Shown in pieces: positions 26,287 through 34,745 of a stretch of DNA of 64,000 nucleotides. Location: contig JAEWUD010000043.1 of the NCBI GenBank assembly GCA_023397475.1, forward strand, positions 1 to 64,000. The letters are read 5' to 3'. The translations under genes and the position numbers were made by a program. This DNA is from Bacillota bacterium (GTDB taxonomy: Bacteria; Bacillota; Clostridia; Saccharofermentanales; Saccharofermentanaceae). The notes under the pieces were generated by a model. That model saw nothing but the letters and a program-made list of their open reading frames with translations. It searched no databases and was not told the origin of the DNA. How positions within the stretch are numbered: the stretch's first letter is position 1; each line of letters begins with the position of its first letter.

Positions 26287-27834
26287 CTATTTCCAGAAAT
26301 CCTTCAGATGATATCTTCTCACAAGAATCTCGCGCAATGCGAGCATCGACGTGTAGTTAGGCAAGATATAGAGACATTTGCCTTCATCGCAAGCCGCCAG
26401 AGCTTGATCCACAAGCTCTCCGCATTCCGTCATCGGACGGGCATCCATTCGCGATGGCTCTATACCCGCATACGCCAGGCGCAGAAACATATCGCCGTAT
26501 CGCTCCCCGGACACGAAAATCCGATCCGGATAGGATCTGGACTCGAAATCAACATCCCAAATCCAGGAGACATCCTTGCCGTCCGCGTCATTGCTGTTCA
26601 GAAGAAGATACATTCCTCCGGCATCCGACGCCTGAGAGACAAAGGTCAGCGCCCGTTCAAGTCCAATCGGATTCTTTACGAGAAGCAGGCAGATCTCTTT
26701 GTTGCCGACCGGAATCTTCTCTAATCGACCGAATGCCGGCCTTGCAGATTCCGCCGCAGCGGCGGCGCGATGGAAGAGAGACTTCTCATCCTCCATCTTC
26801 TTCTTCAGGAGTACAACGGCCGCGACGGCCGCGAGAGTGTTGTAGAAATTATGATGTCCGGGGATCGGCAACGCAACGGATACTTCATCGCCGAGATAGG
26901 ACAACACGACAGGATACCCGGTATCGGAAGGTGACATCCTTCTCGGCAACGCGACACCGACACGAGTTGCCTGTTCGACTACGGAACCTTCGGAAATCCA
27001 TTCCTCACCCTTGGCAACATCCTCCGAGTCCCCGGTAACATCCTCCGAATACTTGACGGCAAACGCTGGCTTTGTACGGTGATAACCGCAGGAAGGACAG
27101 GAGAAATCACCGAGATGTCCGAAGCTTCGGGCATTGTATTCATATTTGCCGCGGCAGAAGATACAGTACGCTGCATCCGTCGTTGTACTGCCCAAGCCCT
27201 GATTTTGGGCGTTTGTAACAGTGTTACGAGTCATTGAGGACTCGTCCATGCCAAAAAACACCGATCGATCTTCTCTTCCAACGGCCAAGGACGCGACCAG
27301 CGAGTCGTCGGCGTTGAGAAGGATCTTTGCCCCCGAAGCAGCGTCAAGTCCTTTGGCGAGGAAGTCTCTTGTATGGGATAATTCTCCGTAGCGATCCAGT
27401 TGATCGCGAAATAGATTCGTCACTACACATACGGCGGGATTCAATGAGCCGGCGATTTTCGAGAAGGCCGCCTCATCCGTCTCGAGAACATAAACGAAGC
27501 GCCGATCTTCGCGCTTTCCCCGGGATTCGATTCCCCGTCCTTCAATCAGCGTCGTCGCCACGCCGGTCGCAAGGTTCGCACCTGACACATTCGTTATTAC
27601 GGTATATCCGAGATTTGTCAGAATTGCGGTTATGATATGCGTTGTCGTCGTCTTGCCGTTGGTGCCGGTGACCGTAAGAATCTCACGATTGTTCGACAGC
27701 TCCCGCAGCAAGTCCGGACAGACGCGCAAGGCAACACGTCCGGGCAACGTTGTTGCGCCCCGGCCCATGATTCGCAGTAGCCGGATGACAACCTTGCCCA
27801 AAAAGACGGCGAAGTCGATCCGAAGCTTACCCAT
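26287..27834 (-). CDS. murT: Lipid II isoglutaminyl synthase, Mur-ligase-like subunit MurT
   Basis: 515 aa. Mur ligase central domain with P-loop TGTNGKTTTTHIITAIL. A four-Cys zinc ribbon, CIFCRGKYEY...CPSCGY, is inserted in the middle domain, as in MurT. The C-terminal MurT domain (DUF1727) includes NDADGKDVSWIWDVDFE. It activates the D-Glu carboxyl of lipid II with ATP and receives ammonia from GatD. Its ATG overlaps the carA stop codon by one base, so translation is probably coupled. The operon thus groups three glutamine-amide users or providers. Confidence 0.95.
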   Translation of the reverse strand: MGKLRIDFAVFLGKVVIRLLRIMGRGATTLPGRVALRVCPDLLRELSNNREILTVTGTNGKTTTTHIITAILTNLGYTVITNVSGANLATGVATTLIEGRGIESRGKREDRRFVYVLETDEAAFSKIAGSLNPAVCVVTNLFRDQLDRYGELSHTRDFLAKGLDAASGAKILLNADDSLVASLAVGREDRSVFFGMDESSMTRNTVTNAQNQGLGSTTTDAAYCIFCRGKYEYNARSFGHLGDFSCPSCGYHRTKPAFAVKYSEDVTGDSEDVAKGEEWISEGSVVEQATRVGVALPRRMSPSDTGYPVVLSYLGDEVSVALPIPGHHNFYNTLAAVAAVVLLKKKMEDEKSLFHRAAAAAESARPAFGRLEKIPVGNKEICLLLVKNPIGLERALTFVSQASDAGGMYLLLNSNDADGKDVSWIWDVDFESRSYPDRIFVSGERYGDMFLRLAYAGIEPSRMDARPMTECGELVDQALAACDEGKCLYILPNYTSMLALREILVRRYHLKDFWK

Positions 27835-29033
27835 TACGCGCGATCCGTCCTCTTCTTATCGTCATCAATTATTTGGAGAAACTCCTCAAACAGATAGTTA
27901 TTATCCCACGGTCCGGGAGCGCCCTCAGGATGATACTGCACAGTAAATACCGGTTTATTCAAGTATCTCAATCCCTCAATCGATCCGTCATTCATGTTGA
28001 CGTGGCTGATCTCGCAGATCTCGGGGGATAACGTCTCATCCGTCACCACATATCCATGATTCTGTGACGTGATGTATACGCGATCGGCACGCAGATCCTT
28101 CACCGGGTGGTTGATTCCGCGATGTCCGTAACGAAGCTTGTGTGTGTCAGCTCCCGTCGCGAGTGCCATCAGCTGATGCCCGAGACAAATTCCCATCACA
28201 GGAGTATCCGAAGCGTACAGCTTGGCAATCTCGCGGATCGCGGGGCCGCAATTCTTCGGGTCTCCGGGGCCGTTCGAGAGCAGAACTCCGTCGAAGCCTC
28301 CCGATAGGATCGTCTCCGCGGATGTATCCCAAGGAAAGGCCGTCACTTCGCAATTACGCTCCGTAAGGTTCCAGATGATATTCTGCTTCACACCAAAGTC
28401 CATAAGCGCGATTCGATAGGACGGCTTGTGGTCGGATTCTCCCGTTGTCGCAGGCTGGAGCTCGGTTCTTTGACCGGACGTGCGCGTACGCGATGCCGCG
28501 TCCCCGTTCCAGCCCTTCGTACCGGCGGGAAAAACCGTCTTCTCTTTCCGGCTGACCATCGGAACCAGCTGAGAACCATCATAGGTAGCGAGTCTCGTGA
28601 GGGCCGCTTCCTTATCGATCGAAGACTCAGTTCCGTCTGTGAGCAGTCCAAGCATCGTGCCGTGTTCGCGTATCAGAAGAGTCAAGGCACGCGTATCGAT
28701 TCCGGAAATACCGGGGATGTTGTTGCGAAGGAGATACTTCTCCAAATCCTCGGCGTTACGTTCATCGCCCTCCGTGATCGTCAGATCGCGAACGATGAAG
28801 GCCTCCACCCAAGGACGATCCGATTCGGATGTATTCTCGAAAACGCCGTAGTTTCCGATGATCGGCGAAGCCATGGTAATCGCCTGGCCTGCGTACGATG
28901 CATCTGTCAGAAGCTCGAGGTATCCTGTCACTCCGGTGTTGAATACCACTTCGCAGATTGCGTCACGCTTCGCTCCGAAGCGAAACCCTTCAAAAACCGT
29001 TCCGTCGCTCAAGATCAGACATGCATTTCCCAT
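27834..29033 (-). CDS. carA: Carbamoyl-phosphate synthase small (glutaminase) subunit
   Basis: About 399 aa from the ATG at 29033, preceded by GGAGG; an ATG five codons earlier is possible but has a weaker site. The start GNACLILSDGTVFEGFRFG matches the family. The amidotransferase domain has MGICLGHQLMALATGA (catalytic Cys) and VQYHPEGAPGP. It supplies ammonia to CarB for carbamoyl phosphate (arginine and pyrimidines). No carB is present in the window; instead murT and gatD follow. Residues about 180-200 form a Thr/Ser-rich insertion between the domains. Confidence 0.93.
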   Translation of the reverse strand: MGNACLILSDGTVFEGFRFGAKRDAICEVVFNTGVTGYLELLTDASYAGQAITMASPIIGNYGVFENTSESDRPWVEAFIVRDLTITEGDERNAEDLEKYLLRNNIPGISGIDTRALTLLIREHGTMLGLLTDGTESSIDKEAALTRLATYDGSQLVPMVSRKEKTVFPAGTKGWNGDAASRTRTSGQRTELQPATTGESDHKPSYRIALMDFGVKQNIIWNLTERNCEVTAFPWDTSAETILSGGFDGVLLSNGPGDPKNCGPAIREIAKLYASDTPVMGICLGHQLMALATGADTHKLRYGHRGINHPVKDLRADRVYITSQNHGYVVTDETLSPEICEISHVNMNDGSIEGLRYLNKPVFTVQYHPEGAPGPWDNNYLFEEFLQIIDDDKKRTDRA

Positions 29034-29138
29034 ATTCCCTCCAGACATTGTTCCATCTTCTATCGCCAGACGCCACTCTTCGTCAACCGTGCGATGGTTT
29101 TCGAAGATATTGGGTCAGTTCCTCGTATTTGGATACGT

Positions 29139-29147
29139 ATTTTATCA
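29139..29147 (-). promoter_or_regulatory. Extended -10 promoter for carA-murT-gatD
   Basis: Minus strand: TGATAAAAT, a TGnTAAAAT extended -10, about 105 bp before the carA start. There is no clear -35. Confidence 0.4.
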
Positions 29148-29183
29148 TGTTTGACGCGAAAATGATATTGCAATCTCAAAGGC

Positions 29184-29945
29184 TCATTCCTGCATATGCG
29201 CGATAATAAGCAGCCGATGCGTTCCCACACCTGTCGGCGTACAGGTGATTAGTGTGATCTGTATGCCCGATCCGTCATCCGATTGGATATAGTCACCCAA
29301 TAAAGAAGGATCTAGCTCAGGAATAATCTCATCAACAACATACGTAAACGTAAATCCATTTATATCTGCGATTTGTATCTCATCTCCGAGTTCGACCTCG
29401 CCTAAGCGATTGAAAAGGCTCCCGTAGGCCTTCATACGATGTCCGAGTATTACACAATTGCCTGCGTCACCTGGAAGGACTGTCTCCTCGAGATGACCGG
29501 CTCCATATCGGAGGGGGATTACATCCGCGGAGTCCAGTAAGGGAAGATACAACGCAATGGCATCGATCTTAATCGTCCCGATCGCCGTTAGTACCACATC
29601 CTCCGGAAGCGGCGCTACCGTGATCTCCGCAGAAAGCGCCGTTGGATCTGTTGATGCAATCATCTCCGGTTGCGTGAAAACTTCATATTCCTCTCCGTTT
29701 ACAGCCAATTCGTCGCGTTTAACAACAAGAGTCACTTGCCCCGCCGATATTCCCTGCAATACACTCTCTGTTTTCTTATCCCGCAGATATTGCATCACAG
29801 GATCCCACACAAATAACACCGCTGCGATAAGCAAGAAGAGTACCGCGCCGGCTGTTGCGATCCTCTCCGGAATCGAGAAACGGGACTTCGGAGACCGTGT
29901 CTTTACACTTTCCTCGCCGCCGGATTCAGGGTTCCTTTTCTTCAT
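29184..29945 (-). CDS. Class D/E-like sortase
   Basis: 253 aa. A charged N-terminus and a single transmembrane helix (about 30-47) are followed by an extracytoplasmic sortase domain. The catalytic triad is present: His169 in VILGHRM, Cys235 in TLITCTP and Arg244 in GTHRLLI. Sortases cleave LPxTG-like signals and attach proteins to peptidoglycan or to pilins. No substrate with a sorting motif lies beside it in the window, so the target is elsewhere. It is the last leftward gene before the origin. Confidence 0.88.
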   Translation of the reverse strand: MKKRNPESGGEESVKTRSPKSRFSIPERIATAGAVLFLLIAAVLFVWDPVMQYLRDKKTESVLQGISAGQVTLVVKRDELAVNGEEYEVFTQPEMIASTDPTALSAEITVAPLPEDVVLTAIGTIKIDAIALYLPLLDSADVIPLRYGAGHLEETVLPGDAGNCVILGHRMKAYGSLFNRLGEVELGDEIQIADINGFTFTYVVDEIIPELDPSLLGDYIQSDDGSGIQITLITCTPTGVGTHRLLIIAHMQE

Positions 29946-30043
29946 GTGGATCTCCTATCGACGTACTTCGCATTAAAAGCCTATTTTTCTTCACCTATTA
30001 TAACAAATAAGGGTCCCGTATGCTTTCCCTTTGACCGGATTTC

Positions 30044-30052
30044 TGCTATCAT
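30044..30052 (+). promoter_or_regulatory. Extended -10 element upstream of dnaA
   Basis: TGCTATCAT, about 70 bp before dnaA, in the divergent region between the sortase and dnaA. The -35 is not obvious. Confidence 0.35.
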
Positions 30053-30120
30053 AGGTTTACTTTTTGGGCTTGATATTGGGGTTTTTCCGCGTTTCGCGGT
30101 AGTAGGAGAGCGTAACACAT

Positions 30121-31482
30121 ATGCAAGAAGCTGAGATGACGGGTCTGTGGAAGAAGGTAACCGATCTGCTGACCAATGAGCTGTCTGAAGTCAGCATGAA
30201 GACCTGGATTCTTCCCATGCAGCCTGTGTTTGCCGATGATAAGGTCTTCATCCTATCCGTTCCGGATTCTTTCTCCTACTCGTATGTCATACAGTGGAAG
30301 AGCTTGATTTCCAACACCTTTCAGATTGTTACCAAGAGGACGCTGGAGATTCAGATCGCCGTCAGCGGATCACAGGAGATTCTGGATGCGATTCGTCGCC
30401 AGACGACTCCTTTGCCTGTGGCCTCCGGTTCATCGACCGAAGTCTCGCCGAAGATCGCGGATCGTTTGAATCCTCAATACACATTTGATGCGTTTATTGT
30501 CGGTTCCGGCAACCGCTTCGCACATGCCGCGTGTGTTGCCGTAGCAGAGAAGCTCGGCGGTCGCAACTACAATCCTCTCTTCCTCTATGGTGGCTCCGGA
30601 TTGGGCAAGACACACCTCATGCACTCCATCGGTAACTATGTTACACATCGACGCCCGGAGAAGAAGGTCATTTATGTTCAGTGCGAACAGTTCGTCAATG
30701 AATTTATCTCCGCAATCAAGGAGATTTCTTACGACGATTTTCGAGAGAAATACCGTAACGCCGATCTTCTTCTGATCGACGACATACAGTTTATCGAGGG
30801 CAAAGAACAGATGCAGATCGAGTTCTTCCATACATTCAACGCCCTTCATGAAGCTGGCAAACATATCGTAATGACCTGTGATAAGCCGCCGCAGAGCCTT
30901 GCCTCGCTCGAAGAGCGCCTTCGCACCAGATTCTCCTCGGGACTGATTGTCGATATTCAGCCCCCGGACTATGAGACGCGCTTTGCTATCCTTACGCGCC
31001 GGGCGCAACAGAACAATGTGACTGTCCCGGAAGACGTCCTCGATTATATCGCCGCGAATATCGCGTCCAATATCCGGGAACTTGACGGAGCGTTCAACAC
31101 GGTACTGGCCTATAGTTTACTGGCCGGTTCCGTAGATCTTGAAGTCGCAACTGCCGCGCTTAAAGACATTATCCAACCCAAGCCGAGTCGCCAGCTGACC
31201 GCACAAATGATTATGGAAGTTGTTTCAAGATACTATAATGTCTCTGTCGGAGAGATTCTTTCAAATCGCAGAAGTCAGGACGTCACCCTGCCCCGTCAGG
31301 TTGCAATGTATATGTGCCGTTTTGTTCTCAATATGACATTCCCGAAGATTGGTGAAGCCTTTGGCGGTAAAGATCACACTACGGTAATCCATGCCTGCAA
31401 CAAGGTTTCCGCAGATCTCAACAGTATTACATCCTCCCTTTCGAGAGATATTGAAGAGATTAAGAAAAGATTGCTGGCCTAA
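30121..31482 (+). CDS. dnaA: Chromosomal replication initiator DnaA
   Basis: 453 aa. Domain I (LWKKVTDLLTNELSEVSMKTWI), a linker, the AAA+ domain III with Walker A GGSGLGKTHLMHSIG and Walker B LLIDDIQFIEGKE, and domain IV with the DnaA-box-binding signature FGGKDHTTVIHACNK. It melts oriC and loads the helicase. AGGAG lies about 12 nt before the ATG; an internal ATG at codon 6 is a possible alternative. DnaA boxes lie directly downstream. Confidence 0.98.
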   Translation: MQEAEMTGLWKKVTDLLTNELSEVSMKTWILPMQPVFADDKVFILSVPDSFSYSYVIQWKSLISNTFQIVTKRTLEIQIAVSGSQEILDAIRRQTTPLPVASGSSTEVSPKIADRLNPQYTFDAFIVGSGNRFAHAACVAVAEKLGGRNYNPLFLYGGSGLGKTHLMHSIGNYVTHRRPEKKVIYVQCEQFVNEFISAIKEISYDDFREKYRNADLLLIDDIQFIEGKEQMQIEFFHTFNALHEAGKHIVMTCDKPPQSLASLEERLRTRFSSGLIVDIQPPDYETRFAILTRRAQQNNVTVPEDVLDYIAANIASNIRELDGAFNTVLAYSLLAGSVDLEVATAALKDIIQPKPSRQLTAQMIMEVVSRYYNVSVGEILSNRRSQDVTLPRQVAMYMCRFVLNMTFPKIGEAFGGKDHTTVIHACNKVSADLNSITSSLSRDIEEIKKRLLA

Positions 31483-31943
31483 TTGTTATCCACAGTTTTC
31501 TGTCGACATGTGGATAACTTCCGGTGGATTCTCTGTTCATGAATTGAGGACAAAATCACCCCTGTGAAGTGCTCGAATAACCCCTCTCTTTTCCCCTGTT
31601 AATCCCACAGGTATTTCACATGGGAAATACCGTTATATCAGCGCTTTTCAGGATTCTCCACTGGATTCACACACCATAAGAAGAAGGCGAAGATAATTCT
31701 TTATCTTTTTGTATATAGCGAAAAGCTCCACGAGGATTTTTCTTAAGATTCTAAAATTGACAACATAAGAATTGTGGATAACTGTATTTCAAGAAAATCA
31801 ATAATACATTTCATTTTTATTACAAGAATAAAACAAGATAATCTCGAGGAATAAACCAATCATTCGAAGTTTTTACCTAAGAAAGCTGATTTTTGACAAA
31901 ATTTTTCGTATAATAGATGAAATAAAAGCGTGGAGGTACTCCA
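31483..31943. other. oriC: Replication origin oriC (dnaA-dnaN intergenic)
   Basis: 461 bp without a gene. Consensus DnaA boxes: TTATCCACA at 31486-31494, inverted copies TGTGGATAA at 31509-31517 and 31773-31781. The right part (about 31740-31920) is AT-rich and could be the unwinding element. Gene direction flips from leftward to rightward around this region, consistent with bidirectional replication. Confidence 0.85.
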
Positions 31944-33050
31944 ATGAAATTCATATGCTCCAGAGATCGTCTGGTAGAATCGATATCCATTGTGCAGAAG
32001 GCTGTTTCTACGCGTTCTACATTGCCGATTCTTGATGGAATTCTGATCGAAGCTGTAAGCGGAGAAGGTGTCAAGCTTACCGGTTATGATCTTGAGACAG
32101 GTATTGAGAGTTCACTTGAGTCGGATGTGACAGAGAGTGGAGCGATAGTAGTTAATTCCCGTTTGATCGGTGAGATTGTTCGCAAATTACCCGATCAGCA
32201 GGTTGTGATTGAGAGTAACTCTTCTCTTCAAATCAGCATAGAGAGCGGATCCTCGGTTTTCTCGATCAAGGGAATGTCCGCGGAGAGTTATCCGAAGATT
32301 CCTACGGTTCTTGATGCCGAGAAGATTTCGATCTCCCAGAATCTTCTGAAAGATATGATAAGACAGACGATTTTCGCGGTATCTACCGATGAGAGTCGCC
32401 CCACACTTAACGGCTGCTTCTTCCGATGTGACGGATTCGCAATCGAGATGGTAGCCATTGATGGGTTCCGTCTTGCTCTTCGTAAACAAGTCGTCGGTGA
32501 AGGATTACCTTCCATGAAGTTCATTATCCCCGGCAAGGCCCTGCATGAAGTAGGTCGTATTCTTACCGGCAAGGATACCGAAGTTGTCATTTATTCCTCT
32601 CTGAACCATATTCTCTTTGATACGGGAAGTGTTCGGATTGTATCCCGATTGATTCAGGGCGAGTATATGAATTATCAGGCAATTCTGCCCAAGACCTCGA
32701 ATACGACCATGCTCGTAGCTCCTGCGTCCATGTTGAATGCTATCGAGAGAGCATCTCTGATCATTCTCTCCGAAGATCGCAGATGTCCTGTCCAACTCTC
32801 CATGCCGGATGATGAGACCTTGGTGATCAATGCCAGCACAGAGGTCGGTACCTTGCACGAAGAGATTCCCGTTACCATCAGCGGGGAGAGAATCGATATC
32901 GATTTCAATCCCCGGTATTTTATCGACGCGTTGCGCGTTATTGATAAGGAAGAGATCTCGATTATATTCAACGGAAGCAACGGACCCTGTATTCTGAAGC
33001 CTACCGAGGGTGAAGATTTCTCGTATCTCGTACTTCCCTTACGACGCTAA
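31944..33050 (+). CDS. dnaN: DNA polymerase III beta sliding clamp
   Basis: 368 aa. The start MKFICSRDRLVESISIVQKA and STLPILDGILIEA are typical. Three repeated clamp domains fit the length, and the tail ILKPTEGEDFSYLVLPLRR corresponds to the family's conserved YxxMPMR end. The ring holds polymerase and other partners on DNA. GGAGG precedes the ATG. recF follows after 11 bp. Confidence 0.97.
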   Translation: MKFICSRDRLVESISIVQKAVSTRSTLPILDGILIEAVSGEGVKLTGYDLETGIESSLESDVTESGAIVVNSRLIGEIVRKLPDQQVVIESNSSLQISIESGSSVFSIKGMSAESYPKIPTVLDAEKISISQNLLKDMIRQTIFAVSTDESRPTLNGCFFRCDGFAIEMVAIDGFRLALRKQVVGEGLPSMKFIIPGKALHEVGRILTGKDTEVVIYSSLNHILFDTGSVRIVSRLIQGEYMNYQAILPKTSNTTMLVAPASMLNAIERASLIILSEDRRCPVQLSMPDDETLVINASTEVGTLHEEIPVTISGERIDIDFNPRYFIDALRVIDKEEISIIFNGSNGPCILKPTEGEDFSYLVLPLRR

Positions 33051-33061
33051 GCGACTGACTT

Positions 33062-34297
33062 ATGCAGATTACTCAGGTTCAATTAGAGAATTTTCGCAAT
33101 TACAGAAGGCTCGACATTTCCGTTGGGCCTTCTATTAATGTGTTCTTTGGGGAGAATGCTCAGGGGAAAACAAACCTGATCGAAGCAATTTACCTTTGCG
33201 CCTGTGCAAGATCCCATCGCACGGCACGCGACCGTGAGATGATTTATCATGGGGAAGATGGATACAAGGTCACCCTTTCGATACATTCTGATGCTCGAAA
33301 AGATTCTTCAGGGCAGAGAAATGAATACGAAGAGACAGTCTTTCTCCAATACATTGATGCGGTACAAACTCCCGAAGGACTTCGTAAGGCAAGACGGGTT
33401 GTGGGCCAGGATGGAGTTCCCTTTGAGAGAATCAGCGATTTCATCGGAATTTTTCACGCGGTTATCTTTGCGCCCGAAGATTTGTTGCTCATCAAGGAAG
33501 GACCTTCCGTACGCAGACGGTATCTTGATCTGTTGATCTCGCAGGTTCGTCCGACGTATTTTTTTGATTTACAGACCTATGCCAAGATTCTGATGCAGCG
33601 TAATCGTACATTGAAGATGCTACGCCAACAGAAAGGGCTGCATGAACTATCTTCATTAGAAAAGAGTGAGATCGAAATATGGGATTACCCTCTGGCGCAG
33701 GTTGGCGCCAGGATGATCAGGGAAAGAATCTATTTTGCACAGAAGGTACAGCTCTTCGCCGGGGAGAAGCATGAGCAGATATCCGGTGGCAAAGAGAGAC
33801 TTTTTGTAAGGTATCGGACGATCTCCGGTTTATCTACGGAGGACGACAAGACAACCCAAGAGATTGAAGAGATCCTCTTAAAACGCTGGAAATCAACGCA
33901 TCAAGAGGATTATGAGAAGGGTAGTACGACGTTCGGTCCTCACAGAGATGACTTGGAAATGTCACTCGATGGGGATGGTCTTCGCTCTTTCGCTTCCCAG
34001 GGCCAACAACGATCCGCCGCACTCGCGATGAAGCTTGCGGAGTTAATGATTCTTCGTGAAGAAACGGGTGAGAATCCGGTTCTTCTATTAGATGATGTTT
34101 TCAGCGAACTGGATTCCGGTCGCAGATCCTGTCTGTTGCAGAACATCGGCGATGCGCAGGTCTTTATCTCCTGTACGGATCGGACGTTCATAGAGAGAGA
34201 GCTTTATGACAGTTGCGATAAGGATCCGGTATGTGACGTAAATCAGAGAGTTATCCGCTTTTTCGAGGTATGCGATGGCTCGGTGGAGGCACGTTAG
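33062..34297 (+). CDS. recF: DNA repair and replication protein RecF
   Basis: 411 aa SMC-like ATPase. Walker A GENAQGKTNLIEAIY, signature FASQGQQRSAALAMKLAE and Walker B VLLLDDVFSELD are all present. It assists RecA loading at gaps. It lies in the conserved dnaN-recF-remB-gyrB order. Confidence 0.96.
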   Translation: MQITQVQLENFRNYRRLDISVGPSINVFFGENAQGKTNLIEAIYLCACARSHRTARDREMIYHGEDGYKVTLSIHSDARKDSSGQRNEYEETVFLQYIDAVQTPEGLRKARRVVGQDGVPFERISDFIGIFHAVIFAPEDLLLIKEGPSVRRRYLDLLISQVRPTYFFDLQTYAKILMQRNRTLKMLRQQKGLHELSSLEKSEIEIWDYPLAQVGARMIRERIYFAQKVQLFAGEKHEQISGGKERLFVRYRTISGLSTEDDKTTQEIEEILLKRWKSTHQEDYEKGSTTFGPHRDDLEMSLDGDGLRSFASQGQQRSAALAMKLAELMILREETGENPVLLLDDVFSELDSGRRSCLLQNIGDAQVFISCTDRTFIERELYDSCDKDPVCDVNQRVIRFFEVCDGSVEAR

Positions 34298-34367
34298 TCA
34301 GACAGATATGGTATAATCTCCATAGGATTCATGATGACCTTGGTCGACATGAGAAGGATGAGGAAGA

Positions 34368-34625
34368 ATGTACGTACATGTAGGCGGAGAATACTCTATA
34401 TCGGATCGATTCATCATCGGAATCTTCGATCTAGACTCGATAACGCCTCAGCAGAAAGACACCGTACATTTTCTCTCCAAAGCGGAGAAGGACGGGAGGA
34501 TCGAATATATCAGCGAAGATATACCGAGATCTGTGATCCTTACACTTGACCGTGTTTATATTTCGCCGATTTCCGTTGCGACAATACGTAAGCGTATTTC
34601 CGAAGGTCCTCGAGGAGAAGATTAG
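34368..34625 (+). CDS. RemB/YaaB-like DUF370 protein
   Basis: 85 aa, MYVHVGGEYSISDRFIIGIFD, the extracellular-matrix regulator RemA/RemB family. Members are small DNA-binding or structural regulators; the recF-gyrB position is conserved in Bacillota. GAGGAAG precedes the ATG. Confidence 0.88.
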   Translation: MYVHVGGEYSISDRFIIGIFDLDSITPQQKDTVHFLSKAEKDGRIEYISEDIPRSVILTLDRVYISPISVATIRKRISEGPRGED

Positions 34626-34650
34626 ATGCAAATCACTCGTTGCAAAACGA

Positions 34651-34665
34651 TGTAACATTGTTACA
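34651..34665. promoter_or_regulatory. Palindrome TGTAACATTGTTACA upstream of gyrB
   Basis: A perfect 15-bp inverted repeat (7-bp arms, one central base) 80 bp before gyrB. A matching palindrome lies at 39007-39021. Confidence 0.5.
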
Positions 34666-34745
34666 AATCAAGAAACGGCAGACTTTATCAGAGTTCTGCC
34701 GATCATACAAGAAGTTACGACGACCAACAGGAAGGAACGAGTAAA

